NCBI GenBank assembly: GCA_943737045.1
Contig: CALSFV010000266.1
Span: 62,001 to 126,000 of the forward strand
Length of the DNA stretch: 64,000 nt
Direction of reading: 5' to 3'
Origin: Parapristionchus giblindavisi
Lineage: Eukaryota; Nematoda; Chromadorea; Rhabditida; Diplogasteridae
The position numbers and the translations under genes are program-made. This document shows positions 16,144 through 28,315 of this stretch, piece by piece (within the stretch, counting starts at the first letter, position 1; every line of letters begins with the position of its first letter). The notes beneath the pieces were generated by a model that was not told where the DNA came from, made no database searches, and saw nothing but the letters and a program-made list of their open reading frames with translations.

Positions 16144-16214
16144 GCAAGGGTCAGGACTCGAACCCGCTCGATCGTTACTTCAACCGGACACTTACCATTA
16201 GACTATGGGTGTCC
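16144..16214 (-). pseudogene. tRNA-like relic
   Basis: On the minus strand a box-A-like TAGTCTAATGGTAAG is followed at tRNA spacing by GGGTTCGAGTCC, a consensus box B. Acceptor and anticodon stems do not form, so it is at most a decayed tRNA or SINE promoter. Confidence 0.4.
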
Positions 16215-17008
16215 GATGAGGGTGCTGTTATAAGGCGTGGGATAAGGCTTGATGGGATCTGTACATGGCGATTTGCATATAGCAAGCTAAATTATCGGTG
16301 TGACATGCAAAACTAGTATGCAAAATTACTTTTCAATCAATGTCAGGCAACACATCGTATGTCGTGGCAGAGTTATCGTTGTAAGACGCCAATTTTAGAT
16401 TCGCGGGAATTTAAAACTGATTTTCCGGACTTTGTTTTTTCAAGGGGGTTACTCTCCCTTTAAGGTAGTCTTAGCGTTAGTCCACGTGATGCTATATTAT
16501 CTACTTATAGAGTTAAGGTAGTCTTAGCGTTAGCCCCCATGATACCATATTGATCTACTCAACATCTTCCGCAGCGCTAAACAATTACCATTACCAAAAA
16601 ATTATAGGGGGGTTCGGGGGGTTTCCCCCCGATAGTCGCGCCGAGCTTGCGAGGCGCGGCTAGTTTTTAAAAATAATAAGAAGAATAAGTGATCGTCTGT
16701 TATAGAATAGATATTATAGAATTGCAAAAGTTTTGCATACACAAATGCCGAATATAGTAAACTTCTCCACCGTTGAGAAAAACGCACCCCAAAATTTTCG
16801 CCTAATTTCGGGAGGTGTTTCCGAACGTTTTGTAAATGCATATAATTTTATTTTTGCTGAAAGCCCAATTAAATGACGAGAAGACGCCATAAAAATCGAT
16901 GAAATAAGAGAAAATGGTATGTCGCGCGAAGAAGTGGGCGGAGTCTGAGTATTGCGCGGCAAGGAGCGGAATTTGTATTGTTCGGACAGTTTTAATTCTG
17001 TAATAACT
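16215..17008. other. Intergenic DNA without a recognised gene
   Basis: It holds diverged copies of the 55-base repeat (16461-16555), a GC-rich patch with GGGGGGTTCGGGGGG and short palindromes (16606-16665), and AT-rich sequence. Small frames here lack recognisable domains. Confidence 0.4.
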
Positions 17009-17142
17009 CATTGTCACTTTTTGTCATTGTTTTTGTCATTTTTTTGTCATTGTTTTTGTCATTGTTTTTGTCATTTTTTTGTCATTGTTTTTGTCATTTT
17101 TTTGTCATTGTTTTTGTCATTTTTTTGTCATTGTCATTGTCA
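17009..17142 (+). repeat. TTTTTGTCATTG minisatellite
   Basis: Alternating TGTCATTTTTT and TGTCATTGTTTT units, about eleven copies, in ordinary AT-rich DNA. The apparent membrane-like frame over it (runs of Phe, Val, Ile, Leu with His-Cys) is a repeat artefact. Confidence 0.9.
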
Positions 17143-18469
17143 GGCCTACCTTCCCTACCTAACATTCATACTCTACCTACCCCCTACCCATCATGGAGGT
17201 GGGAATATGACTGTTAACTAGAATACATTACACGAAGAAAGAGTTGATAAATACGTTTCCGAAATAATTACGTAGCATTTTAGTTACTTTTTTTTGTTAA
17301 AAGAATCGTAAATAGAAATATGTTACTGTTCTCTATCATCATAAGAGGAAAGTACAAGTTCATTATAAAATCTGACTGTGAACTCGTCAGTCGTCTCCTC
17401 TTTGTTAGAGGCGGGTCATGATTAAAATGGAATATTCACAAAATCATTTTAATCGTGTTCTGGCAGATGTTCACGTGAAGCTTACACTAGAGTTGGCTAT
17501 TCGGGGGGTTGCGGGTCCTCGAGGGTTCGCAACGTCAATATTGACCGTATAAAATACACTTGAGAGTTGCCAACCACAGATACAATGTGTTTCTATGTTT
17601 AGAGAGAGAACACAAGTGAGATAGTAGGTAGATCAGAGAGAGCGAGGAAGGAAGGGAGGAAAGAGTGGGGAGTTAATCAATAGTTCTTCCTCTGTTTAGC
17701 AGCCAGTCGCAAGGAAATTACCCAAGTGCATTTTATATGTACTATACTATGTGCGCGGGCTACTCGAAACGGGCGGAGGAGGCGGTGAGAAAGAGGCGTG
17801 GCTTCGCGAGGGACGTTGCGGGACCGTAACAGGGGTTCGCGGGAAATTTTTTTCGGGAAATTTCGGGAAAATCTGATTTATTGGTTTTAGCTCATTTAAG
17901 CCCACTTTTTCTATTCAATTATCCTTTTTTGGCATAATCAAAAGATAAATTTTTTTAATCTTATTATATGTAGCAGAAATTCTCACTTTTAAGCCTAAAT
18001 TTAAGACAAAAAAAACAAAGGGAGTGCGGATACAGTAGAAGGCTTTTAAATTAAAGATATTCATTTGGCTTTAGAGAGTATGCATAAATCGTATTCTCTC
18101 AAGTTAAATAAAAGTAAAAGAATCTTTTTTTCTCCCAAATAAGCGCCTTTTATTTAGCGATTTCGAAGAGGCGCGGCAGAGACTTTGATGGGATGAAGAT
18201 GAGTGAAAAAAGAATGAATTCTTATAAAGTTAACCGCAGCAAACTGATGTCGTATGTGCAAACTTGTAACTTGAACAGCGAATATAACGATATATCTCTG
18301 GATTCTCTGCAATTATGCGAGAAAATCCTATCCAAAGTATCATATCCTCATTGCACTCATTTCATTTAATGATGAGACAATAAAATTGGAAAAATTAATG
18401 AATCAATATAAAGAGACACGTCACTCAATTCACAAATATTAATAATATGTACATTAAATGAAATGTAAA
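17143..18469. other. Intergenic region with dispersed repeats and the PLE 3' flank
   Basis: Around 17490-17560 a GAGTTGGCTATTCGGGG phrase matches 35750. Positions 17590-17700 contain an AGAGAGCGAGGAAGG-type purine block, inverted at 59290-59400. 18010-18170 is a dispersed repeat (CATAAATCGTATTCTCTCAA) found again near 25395, 28700 and 34430. 18330-18469 is the probable 3' non-coding end of the Penelope-like element. No gene seen. Confidence 0.4.
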
Positions 18470-19855
18470 TTATTCCTTTAGTCTAGGAATAATATGTTCA
18501 ATGACTTTATTGACAGTGGCATTGATCAAAGTCGGCGATTTTCGGTGTTTCTTTCCGACAATTGATACAGTGTTCTCTATTGAAACAATAATATCGTTGA
18601 TTACTTTGCTGACAGTAGTAGGTCTTTGTATTCTATATTTAGTGCCTTTCATGAATATATTAGCTAATTCTTTATTTTGTATGATATCAATGTTACCAGT
18701 ACATACATGTCCATAATGTTTATCAACATATCTGTGATATTTGAAACAAGAACAAGGAGAAGACAATATCCTATCTATGTCATGTCTAGTTAGGGTTTTG
18801 AGAAACTGTCCGTAATTGCAGAATATTGAAGATACTGGATTATCTAAAGAATATGAAAGTTGAATTCTAGTTTTATCTTCTTCTGTAAGAGTTTTAAATG
18901 AATCTTTCATGGTTGCTGAGTTCATCATCTTGCTCAAACCTATTTTCTCCATGAATTTTCCCAAAAATGGTAGTTTCAAAATGACCTTGTTACTGTTATC
19001 ATATTGTCTCTCTTTGAAATTTCTCCAGTAGTGAGGACATACAACGCTATATATTTTATATTTCATTTCATGTGATAACTGACTAAACTCGTTAGTTGCT
19101 GTGAATATTTCTATCCTGGAAAGAGTATGATGTGGCAGTTTTCTACTGTACATAAAAAGTTCTCTTGTTTCGATAATTTCTATTTCACGAACGATTTCTT
19201 CAATAGATTTGGTACATTTGTATTTTGGCTTTCTTCGTTTTCTATTTCGAGCTCTATTTCCACGGTTTTTAATGTTACCTTCGATATGTAGAGAGTAATA
19301 TGGATGAGATCGTTTCTCCAATGGATTAATACCTTCTGAAATGTATCCAAAGTTTTTAATTGAGTCATTCAGTCCAAGTGGATATGCACTGTTTAGAGCT
19401 TTAATCCATAGTAATTCTTTTCCTCGGAGTTCACTCTTACCCTTTCCGTAGTCTAATATATCGATTGTGAAAGATTCTTTATCATGACCTACTTCTTTGA
19501 AATGTCTACTTAGAAAGGTTTTCAATTTGTTGTTTGAAAAGGAGTAACGATGTTGACTCATTCTTGCTTTGACAGTTTGAGTAGTTTCTCCAACATATTG
19601 CATACCACAAATTTCACAAGTGATCATATATATTACATTCTTTGTTTTACATGATAGATTCTCAGGTTTATTTGTGAGAAAAACGTCATTAGTAATGTTG
19701 CTAAGAGCTGCTGTCTTCCATTTCATTTTAGGACAGATAACACATCTTGCTTTATTACACGACGATCCTGTATGATCTGAATAATTTCCCAGTGAGATAA
19801 TACTTTTTCCTTCTTCCCGGCTCAGTATATTATAGAGAGTTAATGGAGAGGAGAC
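18470..19855 (-). CDS. Penelope-like retroelement, GIY-YIG endonuclease domain (C-terminal part of the polyprotein)
   Basis: Penelope-like elements (PLEs) fuse a reverse transcriptase to a GIY-YIG nuclease that nicks the target DNA. This minus-strand frame is open from about 19855, upstream of the first methionine at 19726. It begins with a cysteine cluster (SCNKARCVIC), followed by the GIY-like NVIYMITCEICGMQYVGET, then TVKARMSQHR and HFKEVGHD, the order expected of this domain. After ~140 residues a basic segment (RARNRKRRKPKYK) and a long tail of about 250 residues follow; I do not recognise the tail. The RT half lies upstream at 21466-22306, separated by 1.6 kb. The domain itself is not broken by stops, but the element as a whole is split. 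Confidence 0.85.
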   Translation of the reverse strand, partial: VSSPLTLYNILSREEGKSIISLGNYSDHTGSSCNKARCVICPKMKWKTAALSNITNDVFLTNKPENLSCKTKNVIYMITCEICGMQYVGETTQTVKARMSQHRYSFSNNKLKTFLSRHFKEVGHDKESFTIDILDYGKGKSELRGKELLWIKALNSAYPLGLNDSIKNFGYISEGINPLEKRSHPYYSLHIEGNIKNRGNRARNRKRRKPKYKCTKSIEEIVREIEIIETRELFMYSRKLPHHTLSRIEIFTATNEFSQLSHEMKYKIYSVVCPHYWRNFKERQYDNSNKVILKLPFLGKFMEKIGLSKMMNSATMKDSFKTLTEEDKTRIQLSYSLDNPVSSIFCNYGQFLKTLTRHDIDRILSSPCSCFKYHRYVDKHYGHVCTGNIDIIQNKELANIFMKGTKYRIQRPTTVSKVINDIIVSIENTVSIVGKKHRKSPTLINATVNKVIEHIIPRLKE

Positions 19856-21465
19856 TGTTTTGGCGCTAGGTTTTGCGAGCTGGTTAAGGGATGCTCATCC
19901 CGAGGCTTTGTGGGCCGGTCGAACGGACAATTTGGTGGGACTGCCACCGAGGTGCGACTCCCTAAATAGGGAACCTCTACTAGCCGGACCGCTTTACACC
20001 CCCACACTCCGCCCGACCTTTCGTCGGTGTGGTAGGGTGGTCACTGCCGTCCTTATCAATAAAATATTATGTATATGAATAGTTTATTATAGAGATATAA
20101 GCTAGGTTGTATAGTTACTCAAGTAAAATGAGCTGAGTTATTAATAAAAAGTTTATTATAAAAGAAAGAAGTTAAAATGCAGTCAAACAAAAGAGCGATG
20201 CAAAGTTAGTTACGACTAACTAGTCTAGAAGGGGGTTTTGACAAACTGATTTGTCATAATGTTTTATTTGGGAAGAAGTATATTATATAAATCTAGACAG
20301 TTAAGCAACTGGGAATTATAATAAACAAATGATGTAGAAAACCTTGATACCGTTATGTTATTAGTGAATGTGATTGTGTGTTGTGTGTTTAACAATTACA
20401 ATGAATGAAACTTGATATGTTTGTGTATGAATTGTATAATAGAATAACATGAAAATGCGATTAACAGTATTTACATTTATTTAATGCTATTTAATAAAGT
20501 ATATTTACGAAAGTATATTATGATAAGAAATGAGATATCTACCTGTCCCGCGTCGCTAACGCTAATTATGCGGGACAGAAGACAAATAGTTAAAGTCCAC
20601 CATGAAACAAGTTCCATGGTGGTCGCCAGCGAAGTTATGCCGGCCCGGTGTCGCACAGAGTGCTCAGTTATTTATAGATAATATATAGAAAAGTTAATCA
20701 GAGAGTACATGATAACGTTAAAGATCGAAGAGGAGAAGCAAAATAATAAGAATGAATAGAAAGATAAGGATAAATAGTGATTGATGATAATCCCCACCAT
20801 CTGCGGAGCGGAGCACAGGCTCTCACATACACACAGAACGGAGGAGACATAGACAAATTATAAGCAAAATATGTAATAGTTAAACATGCAAATGTACTCA
20901 TAAAATAGATATTAATGAAACTAAAGTAGTTATTAGTAGAGGCGAGATTCACTGTTTCGGCCATTAGGTTCTAGACAGTGAACCTCTACCCAATGGGGTT
21001 GGCCATCTTCAGTAGAACAGTAGTTAGTTTACATAAAAGTTTATTATGATAGTTCTATAGCAAAATCATGCAAAATCTCATTTCTAATGTTAGTAATAAT
21101 ACAATAACGTGAACGTATACATGAAATCAATACACATCAAAACCGTATGAAATTATTAGTCTAATATTACCAAAATTCATGCATATATCTTTTAGCGAAA
21201 GTGGCACTAATATGTATATTATAATCTATACTTACGTATCCTTGAATCGATTGAATCCTTATTTCCTGGGTAGTTGTTCCTCTCGAATCGATTGATGCGT
21301 GTCGACTGGGATAGAATGAGAGAAGAATGGATAGAGTGAGAGAGGCGCATGTCTGTCTCTGTTCAGGTAGATCACTAGGTTGCGCAGTCGTTATCGATCG
21401 TCTGGGAAGTGGTCTGTCCACTTCTACCTCTTATTGGAAACATTGGCTATACCAAAGCAAGTTTA
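19856..21465. other. 1.6-kb segment separating the two PLE halves, with several perfect hairpins
   Basis: No protein is recognised. The sequence is AT-rich with GC-rich islands that fold: GAGGT..TCCCTA/TAGGGA..ACCTC at 19949-19977, CTGTCCCGC with GCGGGACAG at 20543-20578, CCACCATG with CATGGTGG at 20597-20622, and TTCACTGT with ACAGTGAA at 20948-20982. The phrase GAACCTCTAC appears beside two of them. It could be an intron of the PLE (introns are known in this class), a nested insertion, or PLE terminal-repeat sequence from a permuted copy. I found no hammerhead core (CTGATGA with GAAA) in it. Confidence 0.5.
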
Positions 21466-22306
21466 TCATAGACAACGAATGCATATATCACTATTACTAG
21501 TTGCATATTTAATGGATATTGATGGATTAGTATTCAATGTTCTGAATATTCTTTTATGCACTAAGTATATAGGGTAGTCAATTGATACAAAGTACTTTGT
21601 CAATGATTTCATTCTGTTCACGAAGTCTTTATATTCAGAACAATTTCTGTATATGCGAATAGTTTCACCATGTAGTGTATTTAGACCAATATTAACAGGA
21701 GAATTTGATTGATAATGGGGATATCGAATTACGTTGAATTGATAATCATCTGTTTTATTATAAAGTGAGGTTTTAACTTGACCGCTATTAATTATATCTA
21801 TTTGTAGATCAAGAAAAGCACAGTTATTATCCTGATTGTTAGTTCGTTCTAAAGATAATGATTTGTGGTACATTTTACTAGTTAATTTTATGAAATCCTT
21901 GCATTTACTGGATATATGGAATAAATCATCAATATATCTATACGTTCTATTTAGTGAATATGCTAATGCATGACCAGCTTTGACTTTCTTAGATAGATAT
22001 TGAAATTCCATTACAGCAAGGGTAAGGTCTGCTATTTGTGGCGATGCATTATTTCCTTGTGGTATTCCTCGCTCTTGTTTGTAATATGTTCCACCATAAA
22101 AAGCATAACTGTTCTTTAATATATAATCCAACATAAGTTTGATATCATTTTTGTGATAAGTGATGCCTTTTTCTAAACTATTAGTTTTATCATAACGAAC
22201 ATAGGTTCCTTGAACTTTAATGAATTCTGAATTAGCATTTTTGAATAGTAAATCAATGAGATAATATAATTTTTCTTTAACAACTTTATGTGGTAAGTTA
22301 GTAAAT
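21466..22306 (-). pseudogene. Penelope-like retroelement, reverse transcriptase fragment
   Basis: The minus-strand frame is open from the palindrome boundary at 22306 (just after IFTNLPHKVV, an RT motif) to a stop at 21466. It shows QERGIPQGNNASPQIADL (RT motif 4 region), then YRYIDDLFH with the catalytic DD, CAFLDLQ, and a thumb-like C-terminus. The N-terminal fingers are missing because the reading frame ends where the 8.7-kb palindrome begins. Compared with complete PLE RTs, only the palm and thumb remain. Together with 18470-19855 it makes one interrupted element. Confidence 0.85.
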
Positions 22307-23026
22307 ATAATTCAACTAACCATATAGAGAAATCTTCGTATTTCTTATTCGTCTTCATCAATGTGTTTTAAAGCTAACCAGTGGTCTGGGAATGTAATGG
22401 ACTCAGTGTTAGGGCGTACTTTGGGTGTATCATTGGACTAGTTGATCTTTGATCTCTGGATGGTTGGTTCTATTGCGAAATGGATTGGTGTGTACTGGAC
22501 TGGACTGGTATTGGATGAAATATGAAAATTGTATGTTCGATCGACGTGTTCTAACAAATTATAATGTAACTTAATTAGCGATTAAAACGTAATTTTATTT
22601 GATTAGTAATTAATGCGGTTGTAAGGTATGCAAATATAATTAGAAGTGCATGAAACCGACCGGTCTGGAAAAAAAAAGAAATATGAAGATGAGATCACAT
22701 AATCGTAATCATGTATTTAGATTAACAAATTATATCATTATTGTCAATTATGGAATACAATAAAGCCATGTTAATTTGAATTTCTTTTTAAAGATCGATG
22801 CATTATTTTTAAAGATTTCTCTTTAAAGACCCGTGGTCAAACTGCGACTTGGTTCCTTCAAGTCGATCGAACACAACTTCGACTGTGAATAGTGGAGGAC
22901 GAGACCTTGACGAATTACAGAAGAAAGATCACTTAAAGAGCAAAGATTATTCTCACTTTTTCCCTTTCATTGACATATTATGAATATTAAGGAATCGGTC
23001 GCTACCAACCACCACCACAACCACCG

Positions 23027-23180
23027 TACACAGAGAAAAAAATTCCCTAGTAACGTCTCTCTACGAAATTCTTCCCTCATTATTCCCTCATAGGGACGAA
23101 TTACCTTATCTGTAAGGGAAGAATTCCGTAGAGAGACTTTTCTAGGGAGTAATTCCCTTATAGACAAGGGTTTTTTCTGT
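23027..23180. mobile_element. MITE-like hairpin inside the palindrome (inverted copy at 30180-30332)
   Basis: About 150 bases that fold on themselves, with ends CACAGAGAAAAAAATTCCC and CACAGAAAAAACCC and matching inner arms around AGAGAGACTT/ACGTCTCTCT. Present in both arms of the large palindrome, so it was inserted before the duplication. Confidence 0.6.
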
Positions 23181-23410
23181 GGGTGTATATTTCATCCAAA
23201 CGAGATCACAGTTGTTGATGAGAGATGGCCTCATTTTCACAATTCAATTCGTCTTCAATTTTTTGTTGTACTTTTCCGTTCATCTTCGTATAAAGTTATA
23301 AGTTGTTCTAGACGTAACGTTAACTTTATTAACTTTAGTAACTTAAGTTCCCCACTTTTGTTTCTCCAAAGAACCCTTTCTTTTCCAACGCGTGTCAATT
23401 TCCTTTTATC

Positions 23411-23882
23411 AGTAGGAGCGCACGGTATTGTGCTACCGTAACCGTCAGGAATCGCGAACTGATTTTTTTCATTCGACCCATGATCCGGGGTTCATGGTTG
23501 AAAATGGCCGAAGTGGAAAAATTCATGATGACCTGAGACCAAATACTAGTTGCCATTATATCAATAGTGAGTTAACTTTTATTTTTCTGGATACCGTAAC
23601 TCGAACTACCGTAATCTAGCTTCCGTACCTACAATATTATAGCGAAATTCACGGCAAATCCCCTTTTGATTACGGTAGTACGGGTTACGGTATCCAGAAA
23701 GATAAAAGTAAAAAGTAAAAGAAAGAAGAAAGTAAAAGAAAGATATTGATATAAAGGCAAGTAGTATTTGATCACAAATTTTTCCACTTCAACCATGAAC
23801 CCCGGGACATGGGTCGAATGAAAAAAATCAGTTCACGATTCGTGACGGTTACGGTAGCACAATACCGTACACTCCTACTGGT
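23411..23882. mobile_element. Second hairpin element inside the palindrome (partly deleted copy at 29503-29926)
   Basis: Arms share AGTAGGAG, ACCGTAACCGTCA, a FATTCGACCCATG-type block read as CATTCGACCCATG, and GGATACCGTAAC, with the centre near 23640. The right-arm copy has lost the ACGGTATTGTGCTACCGTAAC portion of one arm, which helps to order events: palindrome duplication first, deletion later. Confidence 0.55.
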
Positions 23883-23914
23883 AACAATTATAAAACTTTT
23901 ATTGCCATAGCCTA

Positions 23915-25340
23915 TTTAGGCTAAATAAGCCTAAATTTAAGCCTTAATAAGCCTAAATTTAAGCCTAAATAAGCCTAAATAAGCCTAAATTTAAGCCTAA
24001 ATAAGCCTAAATTTAAGCCTAAATTTAAGCCTAAATTTAAGCCTAAATAAGCCTAAATTTAAGCCTAAATAAGCCTAAATAAGCCTAAATTTAAGCCTAA
24101 ATAAACCAAAATTTAAGCCTAAATAAGCCTAAATAAGAATAAATTTAAGCCTAAATTTAAGCCTAAATAAGCCTAAATTTAAGCCTAAATAAGCCTAAAT
24201 AAGCCTAAATTTAAGCCTAAATAAACCAAAATTTAAGCCTAAATAAGCCTAAATAAGAATAAATTTAAGCCTAAATAAGCCTAAATAAGCCTAAATATAA
24301 GCCTAAATAAGAATAAATTTAAGCCTAAATAAGCCTAAATAAGCCTTAATAAGCCTAAATATAAGCCTAAATAAGAATAAATTTAAGCCTAAATAAGCCT
24401 AAATTTAAGCCTAAATAAGCCTAAATTTAAGCCTAAATAAGCCTAAATAAGCCTAAATTTAAAGCTAAATAAGCCTAAATAAGAATAAATTTAAGCCTAA
24501 ATAAGCCTAAATAAGCCTAAATTTAAGCCTAAATAAGCCTAAATTTAAGCTTAAATAAGCCTAAATTTAAGCCTAAATTTAAGCCTAAATAAGCCTAAAT
24601 TTAAGCCTAAATAAGCCTAAATAAGCCTAAATTTAAAGCTAAATAAGCCTAAATAAGAATAAATTTAAGCCTAAATAAGCCTAAATAAGCCTAAATTTAA
24701 GCCTAAATAAGCCTAAATTTAAGCCTAAATAAACCAAAATTTAAGCCTAAATAAGCCTAAATAAGAATAAATTTAAGCCTAAATAAGCCTAAATAAGCCT
24801 AAATATAAGCCTAAATAAGAATAAATTTAAGCCTAAATAAGCCTAAATAAGCCTTAATAAGCCTAAATATAAGCCTAAATAAGAATAAATTTAAGCCTAA
24901 ATAAGCCTAAATTTAAGCCTAAATAAGCCTAAATTTAAGCCTAAATAAGCCTAAATAAGCCTAAATTTAAAGCTAAATAAGCCTAAATAAGAATAAATTT
25001 AAGCCTAAATAAGCCTAAATAAGCCTAAATTTAAGCCTAAATAAGCCTAAATTTAAGCTTAAATAAGCCTAAATTTAAGCCTAAATTTAAGCCTAAATAA
25101 GCCTAAATAAGCCTAAATTTAAGCCTAAATAAGCCTAAATTTAAGCCTAAATTTAAGCCTAAATAAGCCTAAATAAGCCTAAATTTAAGCCTAAATAAGC
25201 CTTAATTTAAGCCTAAATAAGCCTAAATAAGCCTAAATTTAAGCCTAAATAAGCCTAAATAAACCAAAATTTAAGCCTAAATAAGCCTAAATTTAACCCT
25301 AAATATACCTAAATTTAAGCCTAAATAAGCCTAAATAAAA
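23915..25340. repeat. TTAGGC-related satellite (GCCTAAATTTAA / GCCTAAATAA), left arm
   Basis: About 1.4 kb of alternating 10- and 12-base units, TAAGCCTAAA and TTTAAGCCTAAA, the reverse complement of telomere-like TTTAGGC phrases. Internal blocks of several hundred bases repeat (for example the 24120-24300 pattern near 24770-24870), showing higher-order duplication. Confidence 0.9.
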
Positions 25341-25499
25341 AAAAAATTTTGGGAAAATCTGATTTTTCGGTTTTAGCTCATTCTTTAGAGAGCATGCATA
25401 AATCGTATTCTCTCAAGCCAAATAAAAGTAAAAGAATCTTTTTTTCTCCCAATTGGGCGCCTTTTATTTAGCGATTTCGAAGAGGAGGGACAGAGACGG

Positions 25500-25800
25500 G
25501 ATGAGAGAGGAGGATACGCAGAGGGGGGGGGGGGGCATGAAGGAGGGGACAGGAGGATAGGGAGAGGGAGAGAAGAGGAGAATGGAGAGGAGAATAAGGA
25601 GAAGGAGGAGAGGAGGATAGGAAGAGGGAGAGGGGAGGAGAATAGGGAGAGGGAGAGGTAGAGGAGATGAGGATAGAGAGGGGGAGGGAGGGGGAGCACA
25701 TAGGGAGAGGGAGAGGAGAGGGAGAGAAGAATAGGGAGTCGGAGAGGAGAGGAGGAAAGAGAGAGATAGGGAGAGGGGAATAGGGAGAGGGGTTATACCG
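25500..25800. repeat. Purine tract (GGAGAGGGAGA type), left arm
   Basis: Nearly pure A/G on the plus strand, with a poly-G run at 25526-25537. The Pro/Ser/Leu-rich frames on the minus strand are artefacts of TCTCCC repeats. The inverted equivalent is at 28316-28625. Confidence 0.85.
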
Positions 25801-26938
25801 TAATCTCGCCCAGGCGTTGCGGGACCACTGGAACCAAAATGACTATGAACATCTTCATCAGCGAGGTCGATAACAAATTTTGATTTTGAGGGTATCGAAA
25901 TTTTTTGTGCCAACCGAGATCAAATACTAGTTGCCTTTGTAGTATGATTCTATTTATCATTTTCCCATCTCCATAATGATTGAATTGTAGTACACCAATC
26001 CTCCCCACTACCGATCCAACAAAACCCAACCCCATAGGTGGGCGCGTGAAAACGAATTATTTTTGCACACAGCCTTGCTTTCCCTAGTCGCGCCGGAAAG
26101 TCAGTGCCAACTTTTTGAATCTGCTATATTTTTTTTAACCAAGCGTGCTATGGGGCCGCTTTCGCGAGTTTTTATGGGAAATTTATCGAGGAATCCGGCC
26201 CTGATATTGCCGACTCATGAAAATTTCTCATTATTGCGTAATGATGACGCAATCGAAGTCCACTTTTTTGAAAAATCATAACTCCGAGGAAAAATTTTTT
26301 CCAGCCTACCGTTCTTCCGTTCGTTCGTTTTCAAGCAAGAAGTCAGGAGTGGCCCCCCATGCACATCAGAGCCTACTCTTGATAAATGTGATTAAACTGT
26401 AAACTGTAAAACTGTAACCGTTCTTCTATAAGTTTGAGATCTACGCGTCGGCCACCCAGAAAAATTTTTTTTAGGTTGCTGCGATTTTTTTCAACCGCAG
26501 CGGCATTGCTGCAAAATGGCGGCTGCAAACTCAGATCTCAGCTACAAGACATGCTAGAGACTCGTTCTTGGGATAAAAATGATCCTTATGATGTCCCAAA
26601 TAATCCCTGAAAGTTTGGTCCTGATCGGACCACAATTGCCTTCAGTACACCAAAAAGTCACTTTTTCAGATGACCTCACTTTGAGGGCCTACACGTACGT
26701 GAGTGATTTTTCTAAAAATGTGGTTCTTTTGCTAAAATATGCCAAATCCATCCCAGAAGCCATCCTCACACTTTGGTGAAAACACCTTGCTTCGCATCTT
26801 CACGGCAAACGAGAAGCGAGAATGCACTCGTTTCGGAGGCGCACGTCCAGGGGAGGGGAGAGAGGGGAGGGGCGCGCGCACTCACAGTGAGTGTGTGCAG
26901 GAAAGACTGATGTGGCACCGAGGGTCTGCAAGATGGGT

Positions 26939-27160
26939 TCTCCCAAGCTTGCAGACGTATTCTATGATGGTTTCGGCACATTTTAGCACAAGAACCGAAA
27001 TTTTAGAAAAATCACTGTCATAATTGCATGCCCTCAAAGTGAGGTCATCTGAAAAAAGTGACTTTTTGGTGTACTTTTTTTTGTGTCCTAGTGATTTTTC
27101 TAAATTTTTTCAATTCTTGTTCTAAAATGTATTCTTTTCAATTAAAAAAATCACTAGGCC
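26939..27160. other. Centre of the large palindrome
   Basis: The 222-base spacer contains a third copy of the phrase CCCTCAAAGTGAGGTCATCT present in both arms, and a small inverted pair TAGTGATTTTT / AAAAATCACTA. The centre therefore also arose from arm sequence by partial folding or deletion. Confidence 0.6.
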
Positions 27161-28315
27161 ACCCATCTTGTAGCCCCTCGGTGCCACATCAGTCTTTCCT
27201 GCACACACTCACTGTGAGTGCGCGCGCCCCTCCCCTCTCTCCCGTCCCCTGGACGTGCGCCTCCAAAACGAGTGCATGGTCGCTTATCGTTTGCCGTGAA
27301 GATGCGAAGCAAGGTGTTTTCACCAAAGTGTGAGGATGGCTTCTGGGATGGATTTGGCATATTTTAGCACAAGAAACACATTTTTAGAAAAATCACTCTC
27401 ATAATTGTAGGCCCTCAAAGTGAGGTCATCTGAAAAAGTGACTTTTTGGTCTACTGAAGGCAATTGTGGTCCGATCAGGACCAACATTTCAGGGATTATT
27501 TGGGACATCATAAGGATCATTTTGATCCCAAGAACTATTCTCTAGCATGTCTTCGAGCTGATTGTGAGATCTGAGTTTGCAGCCGCCATTTTGCAGCATG
27601 GCCGCGGCGGTTGAAAAAAATCGCAGCAACCTAAAAAAATTTTACTGGGTAGCCGACGCGTAGATCTCAAACTTATAGAAGAACGGTTACAGTTTTACAG
27701 TTTACAGTTTAATCACATTTATCAAGAGTAGGCTCTGATGTGCATGGGGGGCCACTCCTGACTTCTTGCTTGAAAACGAACGAACGGAAGAACGGTAGGC
27801 TGGAAAAAATTTTTCCTCGGAGTTATGATTTTTCAAAAAAGTGGACTTCGATTGCGTCATCATTACGCAATAATGAGAAATTTTCATGAGTCGGCAATAT
27901 CAGGGCCGGATTCCTCGATAAATTTCCCATAAAAACTCGCGAAAGCGGCCCCATAGCACGCTTGGTTAAAAAAATGTAGCAGATTCAAAAAGTTGGCACT
28001 GACTTTCCGGCGCGACTAGGGAAAGCAAGGCTGTGTGCAAAAATAATTCGTTTTCACGCGCCCACCTATGGGGTTGGGTTTTGTTGGATCGGTAGTGGGG
28101 AGGATTGGTGTACTACAATTCAATCATTATGGAGATGGGAAAATGATAAATAGAATCAAACTACAAAGGCAACTAGTATTTGATCTCGGTTGGCACAAAA
28201 AATTTCGATACCCTTAAAATTTGTGTATAGGGGTTATCGACCTCGCTGATGAAGATGTTCATAGTCATTTTGGTTCCAGTGGTCCCGCAACGCCTGGGCG
28301 AGATTACGGTATAAC

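Noticed and set aside
19860..20060. Hammerhead or HDV-like ribozyme in the GC-rich segment
   Set aside because: The TCCCTAAATAGGGA stem resembles a hammerhead helix II, and GGGCCGGCATAAC on the minus strand resembles an HDV-like start, but the required core (CTGATGA/GAAA) and the second half of the HDV P1 helix are absent.
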